Shown piece by piece: positions 13,401 to 25,400 of a DNA stretch of 64,000 bases. This stretch comes from Oxyruncus cristatus (Eukaryota > Chordata > Aves > Passeriformes > Cotingidae). The DNA is taken from assembly GCA_013399855.1 (NCBI GenBank), contig VXAY01002852.1:499220-563219 (forward strand), written 5' to 3'. Below the pieces are notes generated by a model, which was not told where the DNA came from, ran no database searches, and was given only the letters and a program-made list of their open reading frames with translations. Position numbers and translations under genes: made by a program. The number at the start of each line of letters is the position of its first letter. Positions within the stretch are counted from its first letter, which is position 1.

Positions 13401-16400
13401 GTGCAAGTTTTAGAAGACTCGAAGAATTATGTATAAATTAATATAATTAGTTGAAATGCATGTTTATATCTGTACATAAATTGTGAGAAATACTTCACAT
13501 TAAACTCCAAAGTAAATCAGCTTGTTCAGTCTTAAAAATCGAAGTTCCTACATTAATTTTTCAACACTTTTAATAGCAACTGTAGCTGTACTAAATTATG
13601 AGACAGATTTAATTTAAACCCTCATCTTGAAGATACTTTCTTTGGCTGTGAACCTGCTGTCATGAAACATGGTAGAGATTACTTGCACTAATTACCTCTT
13701 TTCTTACAGGTGGTCTCCCAGATAAGAAGTTCGAGGTCGATAAACGAACCATGAATCTCGGGGATTTTAATGAGATGATGAGAAAGGATCGATCTGGGTT
13801 CCGTCCACCTAATTCCAAAGACATGGGAACCACAGACAGTGGGCCTTATTTTGAGAAGGTGAGAAAAATATCTTTAGATGAATGAATATCAAGCTGTATG
13901 TTCAAGGTCCCAGTTTTTACCCTACTTCTCTGGAAGTACTAAAAGTTTGAGAACCTTGTATGAGCTCAGTAATAAAAGGTGTGGGGGAGTTATGTTTGTA
14001 GAATGAATGTGTGTATGAAACAGGTGTCAGGTGTGCATAGACAAACTAAATTGGGGAGAACAAGGCTTTTTATTCTAGAATAGACTGCTATTGATGTAGA
14101 CAGAAAGAAATTACCTTTTTTTCCATGGAAGGGTAGCAATGAAATTTATTATAGGTTTCATCATGATGATCCTTTTGGCTACTAACTACAGTCATCGACT
14201 GTTAAAAAAAAAAGTCAGTTTAGCTCTAAGTGAATATAAGTAATCACAGTCTTCCAGATTTTTTTCTTCTTTCATGTCTGGCCTTTATCGGAAACACCCT
14301 TTATAAATTCCACAACCCCTTATGCTGTATGTCCATGTACTGTAAGCTTCTGTATGACATCTGTTTCTCTGTGACATCTGTTGTATGTTATGGTAGCATT
14401 TCTTTCATATTCTTGCCGATTTTAAACAGAAGCTTTCACCGTTGTTATCAAATATTAATTGCTTCACATTATGAATTGGAGAGTGTCCAATAGATTCAGA
14501 ATGCTCTGGGGTTTGGGGTTTTTTTAAAGACAGCTTATCACATGTGAAATAGAAAATAAATTTGGTTTAAAAATTCTGAAGGCATGTTAACTGTCAAGGA
14601 ATTTTTTAACTCCTCCATTTTGGTATAATGGGCCAAAAAGCAGTTTTGTCAACTCCCTCTGGTGGCCTAATTAATACATGGCACTAGCAGAGCTAATGTG
14701 TTTCCTAACAAATTATGTTGGTAGGTGTGTGCTAATATTAGGAGTTCATTCAAGATTTGTTTGTTTCTGTAGTGATAACAGCCGCTATCAGAAATCAACT
14801 TCATGAGAGTACAGAATGTATTTGTGAAAAGAAACCTTTAGGAATTTATTGACTATCTCCTTGGACCAAAATCGTGATTGTCAAGTGATAATTTGAGTCA
14901 GAAGTTTTGTCCTTGTAGCTTCTATTACAAAGTAATTTTGCTTCTTCCTAGTCACTCACCGTCCCTCTTTCTCTCCTCTTACATTCTGTTGCCTCACTAA
15001 CCAACTCCTGCTGTTGGCTAACTGCTGCTTCAGCTGACTTTGCCTTTCTCCAATCAAGATGGGTGCCTTGGGGATGAGGCTCCCTGCTCTCCCTTCTCCC
15101 CTTCTCCCAGCTACAAGCTGTCTCCCTCTGGTTCCACACTATCCAACGTCGGCCTTGGGGCAATCGGCTCAGGGCTCAGTCCCCAAAACTTCGCTGCTAG
15201 ACAAGTAAGCAGGCAACCTTATAAGATGCATTGTTATAAGGCTGCAACCTGGGCTTAATCCTGGTTAGTTGGTTGCTTGCATTTGTTTTTCTGCTAAATA
15301 AATTTATATTGTTAATGGAAATTTGAGCTGTATCAAACCATTGAGAATCAGTCCACTTTGATTCCTAGCATCAAAACGTATCCTGCCTGGTTTTGTTGGC
15401 CTCTTACTTCCTGAATCACAGTGCAACAGCAGGTTGATGTGCTTTTCAGAAGTCATGAAGTTAGTGGCATCCTTTATTTTAATTGCTGGTTTAAAACCCA
15501 GTTAGGGGCTGTTTATTTGCCCCATCACCCCCCAACACTGAATTTTTCCAGACTCCACCCAATGACCTTGTAAGTAGACATGTCCCTGTAAAAATCTGCC
15601 GTGGTTTTAGCATTGTGCCTGTTCCCTTCTCCCTTCCCCACAGCCCAAACTAAGGATTGATTTAATAGCCTTTAAAAACTTTTGAAGTAGCAGTATTTTT
15701 GTTCTGTGTACACGGGAATGGTGCGGAAGGAATGAAGTGACTAATTGCAGTTTGGAAGAATTTCTGGCTATTATGTTTTGGATTATGCTAGAAGAAAATG
15801 TTACAGGAATACCAGGAAATGAAAGAATAGTACCTTATTACTGCAAGTGGTCTAGCTTATGTAGTCACATGCCTAACATGATGGTGTTTCTTTGTGTTGT
15901 CTTTCTGTTTCTACGTGACACAGTGTTGAACATCAGGTTAAGTCCAAAATTCGCAGGCATGTTCTTGGTCTCAATGTGCAGAACTCTGTACAAAGTTATG
16001 AAGAGGGCTGAACGTGCAGCTGCAGCTTGAAGAGTTCTCAAAAATTTTCATGTGTAGTTGACCCCAGCCAGTTCTTTCCAGAATAAAAACTCTCATCTCT
16101 TGGGTGTTTTGTTTATCCTCCTGTGTGCTTGGTATGACATCTTGAGTTGCTTCTGAAGGAGAAGATACATTAGGTGGAGGGTGATGCAGGTGAATGAGGC
16201 AATCCATAGCGCTGCCAGTATAGAAGCAGGATGAGAGACTTTTGTTTGAGCAAAAGAATAGTAGAGGATTTACAGTGTTACTGCAAGAGGAAGGCAGAGT
16301 TTATAAAATCCTGGTATATAAGAGAAGGAAAGGTTTTGATGAAGGCCTGGACAATCTGTTGGGAAGAGTGATGGATTCGTTGGGTACAACAGTGGTACTA

Positions 16401-19400
16401 CTCAAATTTGCTGGCATGCAGAGGGAGAACAGGGAATGATAGCTGAGGAATGGAAAATGTGCTCTTTAGAACCCCAGGTATCCAAGGATCACAGACATCC
16501 TGATTATACTTCTGGAGATGGGAAGTTCTGAGGATCTTGAAACTGAAAGGACAGAATCATGGCACATAAGGGCGCTTTGGAATACGAGCTTCAGCTTTAG
16601 AAGCAAAAGTGTGACTGTTATACTGTAGGAGACTGTTCATAAAATTTCTTGTCTCTTTTTTTTGAAAGACGTTACAAGAAAAGACAGTCTGCTCAGAGGC
16701 TGAAATTGTGAAACCTAATACCGTATTTTCTTTGGTCTTTTTCATGCAGTAGGCTTTATTACAGAAGTTGCTTATAAAACAGTGAATACTTCTCATTAAA
16801 ATAACTCAAACAGCAAAAAGTCTAGTGTTAGAAAGTAAATCACTGGAAGGAAAAAAACCCACACTTTTTTTTTTTTTTTCTCACATGAAAATTTTCTTCC
16901 AATTTATGGAGGGGGGTGAAAGGAAAAGAAAAATTCCCCAGTCCAGAATGCTGAAGTTTTCACAGGAGAAGGAAAATGTTTAATACAATTTTAGAATTCA
17001 AATTTCAGTTAATGAGAGACCTGCAGAGGAAATAATGGCCTCATGAGTGGTATCTTAACAACCTACTCAGAAAACGTACCTGTCTTCTCTAAAAGATGGC
17101 CCAGAATTCTTAATGCAGTTGATGCAGTCTTGCCATACTTTTAAGCCAGTGGAATGAGGTTTTTTGAGTGTATTGTTTGTACTCCAAGTTTCCACTCCCC
17201 AACATGTCAAGTGCAAAATATTAAAACGTTAGTGTTATGTGCTTTGAAATAAGTGGATAAACATGACCTTTCAGTGATAGAGAAGAAGGACCCTGCATCT
17301 CAAAAATACAGAACAGAAGTTTTAACCCAGGTATAATATTACTGATTTAAAGAAAACATCTCTGTAATTCTAAGGGACCTCTGTTTAAGTCCGTATGTGC
17401 CTCATTGTTATTGATATGTAGCTACTAGCATAGAAATCCATTATCCTGAAAGGTTCATCTTCTCATTACTGCTTTAATTTTGTAGGGTGGCAATCATGGT
17501 TTGTTTGGAAACAGCACAGCACAATCGAGGGGCATGCACACACCAGTGCAGCCACTAAATCCTTCCCCCAATATCCGGGCGCAAGTGCCTCCCCAATTTC
17601 TTTCTCCCCAGGTAAGGAATTTATAGCAACTGATTACTTGTAAAAGCAGAGCTGCAGCCTTCAGAGCACATTGCTGAGGTTACTTACAGAGCCATCTTAG
17701 TCTTGAGTTGATGTTAAGAAATGGAAAAATTAGAGAAGATAAATTAAAATTCATAGTTGAAAATACTCAAAACTCAATGCAGAAGGATTAGCATTCTTTC
17801 TTATTCCAAGGCAGTTAATGGTAAATGCTCACTTACCAGTATTTTTAAGCCTCAAAGTGGATTTGGGAATCCTATGTCTTACAGAGGCTTTTGCAAAGTC
17901 TTTTAAAAAGAAAAAAAAAAAAAAAAAAAACCAAAAAAAAACCAAAATGAACAAAAAAACCCAAACAAACAAAAAAAAGGCACCACGAAAACGTGAAAGC
18001 TTAAAGTTTTTTTTAAGTGTGACAGGTTGCTTAATTTTTTTAAGCAATCTCGTCCTGTGCTTTCTGTCCCCCCCCCAAAGGAAGGTTTGATGAAGGGGTA
18101 CATGTTGCATTTACATTACAGAGCTTAGTCTTAAGACCTCAGGGTCTCCAAATGTACAAGTTTACCTTTTGCTTTGGACTTGGTGAACACTTCTTGAAAT
18201 TCTGTTAAATTCTACTTGTTTAACTCTCAAATAATGCAGGGAGAAATGGTGGGATTCTTCTCCACCTACTCCTGTCTTTTACTATAGCTTATTCAGTGTA
18301 CAAAGAGAGTAACTCTTCCTGTGAGGCACTGCTTCTTTGCTCCAGTAACTGCCTGAATGCCTTTCTTTTCCCTTGTCAAGCCGTACGTTTTTAAAGTGAC
18401 AGTGCAGTATTGTGATTACTAGTTAGCTGCATATATATCAGCATTTTAATTTAGTGCAGTCTCTAAGCATCTGATTGGTTGGGGGAGGAACCTTTGTGTG
18501 TGTGTCTGCATCTGCACATGTAATATTGTATATTGTCTATCAAGTGAGGTATTCGCTCTGCCCAAGTCATAGACTGTGCATGTTTAAATGTGATGTGTTA
18601 ATAAATCTGTAATGTCTTTCCCAGAACACCATTGAAGACCGGTGTCATACTTGTTCCTTTATAGAAATACTTTCACTTCATCATCTTTTCTCATAGCAGT
18701 GCATTTCTTCAGGATATGTAACTGGTTTCCATGCAGGTTTCGGCCTCCATGCTCAAACAGTTTCCCAACAGTGGCTTGAATCCTGGTCTTTTCAATATGG
18801 GCCCCCAGCTTTCTCCACAACAGATTGCCATGCTGAGCCAGCTTCCACAGATTCCCCAGTTTCAATTAGTAAGTAACCAGTAATCTTGTGAGACAAGACT
18901 GTTTACAAATTTTCTGCTGAAAGAGTTCTATTTTTGTTTGTTCTGTTTTGTTCTACTGATGTTGATTTATTTTTGTACAAGTATTCCCTGTCTGCTGTAG
19001 AGGATAATGAAGCCCTGCTAGAGGGCAGCAGATAAACCAAACAGACCTGTGTAATTATTGTGGATGTTGCAGTGGGTTAGTAATGATTCTAAGCAATGTC
19101 TTTGTACAGCAGGCAGTTGTTTGTTGATTTTTAATCAAGTTTTCTTCATACTTGTAGTCATAGTGATAGTAAAAAGCTGGTACTAGTAATTCTGTTGCAT
19201 GTTTAATGAGAAACAGGTGAAGGATACCGTATTCACATGCGTTCATTGTCATTTTATTTGAGTGAGTGGGATGAGAAACAGTTTACCTAAGTTCTGAGCA
19301 AGGCATTTTGTAGTGATTAGCTCCTGGCAATTACATTTTGTTTGAGCTCTGTATTTTCACTCTTCCCACCCCCTCTTATTTTGTAGGCATGTCAGCTCCT

Positions 19401-22400
19401 CCTTCAGCAGCAGCAGCAGCAACAGCTGTTACAGAGCCAGAGAAAGCTATCTCAAGCTGTTCGACAGCAGCAGGAGCAACAGGTGTGGCACTGGTTTTGT
19501 CCATCATATGAAGTATAAAGTGCCCTGGGATAATGCAGTCTGCAGTGAAGAAAGACAGTGCTGGATTTAGTAATGTCATCTGCTCTCTTAATACTGCACT
19601 TTCCCGAGGGCAGGGTCTTTCAGACCTCCTCTAAGTCGCTGTTTCCTCATGTTTACTGGAATTCTGTGTTACAGAATACGTGAACTCTGTTTCTTTTTCT
19701 TCCATTTGCAGCTTGCTCGTATGGTGAGTGCCCTCCAGCAGCAGCAGCAGCAGAGGCAGCCTGGCATGAAGCATTCACCATCCCACCCTGTTGGGCCTAA
19801 GCCACATTTAGACAGCATGGTACCCAATCCTTTGAATGTGGGTCTCTCAGATTTACAGACCAAAGGGCAAATACCTGGATACGGTTCAGGTAAGCGCCCT
19901 GTGCATTGCCTGTAGTTATCATATTAATATGGTAATTGTGTTAAATCAGTGTGTCTGGATCCAGAAATAAGTAATTTATGCATAAGCATTAGAGCGAAGG
20001 TTATGACAAGTATCAACTTTGAATCAAATTGCATTATTTTTCATTACATGGGAAGAAGACAAACGTAAGAAGAAAGCATATCTTAGCATACTGACCTAAC
20101 ACACTTGGAAGATGCCCCTCGAACATATATCCCTTGCTGCCGTTGTTTTTTTTACCTTTCTTATGATCGCAGTGACTCCCTGTTTAAAGATACTTAAAAA
20201 CAAACCAGCAAATGACAATGGAGTTTTGTTTGTTTGTTTCACAGGCTTTGGCTCAAGTGGCATGGATTATGGCATGGTGGGAGGGAAAGAGGCTGGAACA
20301 GAATCCCGCTTTAAACAGTGGACTATGATGGAAGGGCTGCCCTCTGTGGCTTCACAAGATGCCAATATGCACAAAAATGGTGAGAAAGGGGACTGGCAAT
20401 TTTGGGAAAGCCCTTGTTAGTATCATGTTGCCAGAGGTGAAATAGCTTGGGTGAAACTGTCTCTCTTTACCGGTATGCATCCTAAATATTTTTTGCTTTA
20501 GATTACCGTACTCCTAAAGATCCCAACCTTTCCTGAATGTAAATACATGTTTTTAATGCTTCAGGTGCAATAGTGCCCCCTGGAAAGGCTCGCGGAGGAT
20601 CGCCCTACAACCAGTTTGACATAATTCAGGGCGACCCACTCGGCGGCCATGCAGGCCCTGCTGGTGATAGTTGGTTACCTGCCAAATCTCCACCAACGAA
20701 CAAGATCGGAAGTAAATCCAGCAATGCCAGCTGGCCTCCAGGTATTATATAAGGGCAGGGGTTATGCCCTAGCTTTAGAGTAGATGTGCTGGGACCTTCC
20801 CTCGTCATACTTACTTAAATAACTGTTGCAAAGAAAATAGTTGCTCGGCTTGGCCCATCTTGTTTTGTCAGTTTCTTCCACATTAAGTTGGAACATAAAT
20901 ATTGAATTTCCAGAAAAAAAAAATTCAGGGCTACATATGAACTAACTGCTGGATTCACTGAATAGTGTTTGGTTTTTGTTAGGTGAACTCCTGTGTTAGG
21001 TAGTTTGGTGACCTAATATTTACGGAAATTTTTGTGAAAAGATGTGTTCATAGAATGCACAGCATCCCTCCCTCCTCCCAACTGTACTGATTCCTTATTT
21101 GTGTGGTGTTAGGCTGACATGGGATGCAAAAATTCTAACAGATTGCATGGAATCAGAAAGCAAAAGAGGTGAAAGTGGAGTTTTTTTGGTGATGGTGGGA
21201 ACAGGATTTTCTTGAGGTTTTGTATTTTACGTAGCATGAACTTTCCTTCTGGCAACTGTTTACAAATATATGGTCCATTGTGGACTGCCAGGTCTCTTTT
21301 GTCAGAATTACTGGTACGATATGTATATGGCATGTGTGCCACACTACTGCAGTTCACCTTAGCTCATGCTGTGTAAAGGGCAGAAGAACGTTGTAATGCT
21401 TCAGTGATGCTCAGTAATCTTGTGGATTGGGTAGAAGTTTTTTACTGTTGGGATCACAGGCTGTAGCACATCTTTTAAGTTTTCTAATTTCACTGGCAGA
21501 ATTTTAGGTTTCTGTTAGAAAACTTAAATACCTAGGAAAAACACATATGAATTTGAATAGGCACATAATTTTCTATATAAAACATTAATTTAAATAGAGT
21601 GGTGTCCTGGAAGTTGCACAGATTAGTCACTGGTGCTGTTCAGCAAATAGTGGATGCTGTGATTTTTCTCTTGTCTGGAAGACACATTCTAGGAAAACAT
21701 TACTAGCTGCAAACCCTCTGCTGCATGTCCCCTCGAGCACATAAAAGCATAAGTACATCTCTTGGGTAAACCAGTAGCACAGACCTTGCATCAGAAAGCC
21801 TAGGAATCTGTGTGACAGATACACTACAGGAAACCTAGAAAAAGTTTATCCTTTTATGTGGGAACTGCTCGTTTTCTTGCCAAAATTAGGCACTGTTTCC
21901 TGAGGAGCTGACAGAGTTACAGAATTAGTTATCTCAAACATCTGTACACCCACAAATTTTCATACTGTTCACTGCCTTCTGTATAGGTGTATTTGTGTTA
22001 CATTTCTGTCAGCCTGGTTGTTAAGTACTGAGCTTCTTGAACTGGAGTTACTGTTTATAATGCCAGAAACTCCTAAAATTTAATCTTTTACAAGACCTCT
22101 GTCATAGACTCCTTGCTGAACTTGTTTTAGTCACCATTCCCCTATGTAATAATGAGAAACACAGTACTGCTTGGAATGTTGCAAGACATGTGAGGATCAG
22201 CTCTGCCATGTTTCCAAGCTTTAACAAGATTCTTGGTACCAGAAGGCTGTTAACAGAAGCTGGATAGCTACACTTTGCACCTCGTTGATATATCATAGAG
22301 CTTCTTTAGCGATACCTGTAGTCCCACTGTCAGTGATAGTAAAACTTTTTGTTGCTGACTGCCTTATGACTGTGAGAGGATAAGTGAAGTTCACAAATCC

Positions 22401-25400
22401 TGAACATAATCTTTCACTGAGATCATCAGTACAGTCCCTAATTTCTTGTGCAAATGAGTAGCCTGAGACTATGATTGCAGGTTTCATGTAACAGATCCTG
22501 GGTTTTGGCATGTAGCATTTATGCAATTATTCCTATATGCCATCCCACTCTTAGGAGGTCAATAGACTGGGACAAGTTACTGTTCCGTAATTATCAGCCA
22601 GTTGAGCTGTCTCATAGTCAGTCTACCTTATGGGCTTCCTTGACCAGGAAAACTTAGCTGACAACATGATCTACCTTATCAACACCCTTGATGAAGAATG
22701 AAGACCTAAAATGACTTTACACTCTAGGTTCTTCTTCTTGACAAGCTTGTAGATGAGGCCCACTGTCAGTTCCTGGCGTGGAGATAGAATTTTTCCTCCC
22801 AGTGTTGGAAAATAAGTTGTGAACAAAAATGAGTTTACAGGAGAAAACCTCTTGAAATAGGTGCGTTTTTCCTTTGAATGAATACAGTGGTAACTCAGCT
22901 TTCACCCTGACAACACCTTTCGCGTTTTCCTCCTAAATGCCATCTGCTGCAGAAATTCTGCCGTTCAAGAGAGCAGTATTGTTCAGCACAAAGATAAATG
23001 AAGTGGTGCCCAATCAAACTGATATCACAGCTGGAGGTGAGAGCAAGTTTTGCTGCATTGGTGAGAACTACGTCTTTTGGTTATGTTGCACAGACTTGCA
23101 TACCTAGGTAATACTAGATGTAACTTTCCTATTCAAGATCAGTTCAGTCATATACTCCAGGCAGACTGGCCTGGATATGTCTGACATGGTTCTCACAATA
23201 ATCTAACGTTTGAAGTTTTTGAGAGGACCTTTCAAATATCAGTGGAGAAATGCATTTCATATTTTCTTTACTGTCTGGAAATAAAACAGCATGTCTGTAG
23301 ACAAGAGTTGGTGAATGTGCATGAGAATAACTGTCAGCCCTAAAAGATAGTCTGGGAATTTGTCAGTATGCCAAAGTTCAAGGAAAGCTCTTCTCCAGAC
23401 CAAGGTTATTTTGATAAGTGAATGTGTTGATAAGCAATAATGTGCCTGATCATTGGAACCTTGTTTGTATATTTATTAACCTTTTGATTAGAGCTTACCA
23501 TGCACTAAATTTTCAGTCTCACAATTCCCAGAAATGTTTACAAATACAAAACTTGGACTTTTTTTGGCTTTTTTTTTTTTTTTTAAGCAAGCTGTGATTT
23601 TGAGGTCCTAACCTGTGTTCATGGCTTCTTGGTCTCAGAACAGAGAAGATATTTTGACTAGACCCAGAAACTGCGTTGCTTCTTCCTTAAACATACAGTG
23701 GTCCTGTTTGTCGAGGGATTGCCATATTGTGGCAGTAGCTGAGCAGATTCCTTCCTTGATGCAGTGCTGATTGCTCATAGTGTTAAAAACATTGATAACT
23801 GGTCCTCCTGGATTATTTTGTTAAATTTCTAAAGATTGGGAGATGTAACTAATGTTTACAAAATCATGAAGTCAGTGAACAAGATAAATGCAGAATTGTC
23901 ATTGTGTGAATCCTGCGATGCTAGGACCATGGTAAATGCTGGACTTAAGAGGATACAAATTTTAAATAGGTGAGAGATTTTTTTTTTTCCGTCATGAGTG
24001 ATGAACTTCTGGATTGTATTGCTTTTAGAGCTTTTTAAGAAGATGGTACTAGCCAGGTGAAACAGTGATTGGATAAAGTGGTGGAAAAACATTTGGTAGT
24101 TCTGCCTAGATAGGAAGACTGTGGATGCTGGGAGAGTGTGAGGGCAACAGTCTACAGATAGTGGCCAGGTTTGTGTTCTGTCCCTAGATGGTATCTCTCC
24201 TACTGCTGTTAGCAAAATACTGGACCGGATGGACCACAGTTGTGACCCGGTAGGGCATTTCTTATGTCTTCTCTGAGATTCCTCTGCCAGTGCATTATCA
24301 CAGTCTAACACTGCCCTTGCTGTCAATTGTTTGAACCCGTAGTATCACATTTTCTTCTGTATTTGTCTGTGAAAGTCAGTCTTGACTATACTTCTTCATT
24401 AAAAAGGTGACTGAAATGAACCCTTCCATGCCGGATTAATCTTACATGATTTCATTCTAGACAGCACAGCCAGGATCCCACTTTTAATAATGGATTTCTT
24501 TAAGTACACTCAAATAAACTATCATTAATTATTTCAAAACTTCAGGTTAGGAATAAAGGTACCGTTCGGTATCCTGTACTTGTATCTGCAAGGGACGAAT
24601 CTGCCACCTTGGCACTCTTCTCATGCTTACCCAAATTGTCATATAGTATATGAAGCTTCTTTGCTTGTTTTCGTGTTTGGCAGTTTTACTTTCTTATTAC
24701 TGTTTGCAAAGCTGACCACAGCACTTTATTCACTGAAGGAACCAGGTTACAGGTCTTTCTTACAGTAACTGGAGTTTTTGTATGTTCATATTTAATATAA
24801 GTCATCCTCTTGTCTTAAAATTCTGGCATGCCTGGAGCTATAGTTGAAACTAAAGCATGATTAGAATATCCCATCTCATTGTGAAGCATGAAGAATGTCG
24901 ATTGAGTATATACATTGCTTTTACCACAAGGCATCTCACCTTAGCATTACCTCAGTGTTGATAGGTAATGTATAAAGTGTGTGTGTACCTACAGTGTGAA
25001 ATGTCAAGTGTGTTTACAAACTCTTAAGGTAGGTAGCCTTTCCTTAGGAAAGGCTTCTGCACACACACAAAGTATGTGTGCGGAATCTAATCTTATAATA
25101 TATAATCTGATTTTATATATCTTATATATGATGTATTAAAACTTTTGAAACCTCATCTGATTGTAGTAAAGCAGTAGTAGTTAAAGGGATACTGGATACA
25201 CTTGTGCCACTTTTTTGTGTGTAGTGTAGACTTGTATTCAGACACTAGAGCTAGTGCTGGGGGAGAAAATGTGAAATACATTATAATTCAAAAAAGTAGT
25301 CCTTTTTTCTTTTCCCTGAGGAGCAGTGTAGAAGACAATTGTTTACCCTCCTAAAATATCTTCAACTACTTCTGGTAAAGGACATTTCCCTGATTGCATC

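Noticed and set aside
15737..16030. 97-codon open frame in a TNRC6B intron
   Set aside because: The composition and lack of motifs suggest chance. No LINE or gene similarity was recognised.
23856..24326. 156-codon minus-strand open frame
   Set aside because: It lies antisense over a decayed L3/CR1-like LINE end and resembles no protein.
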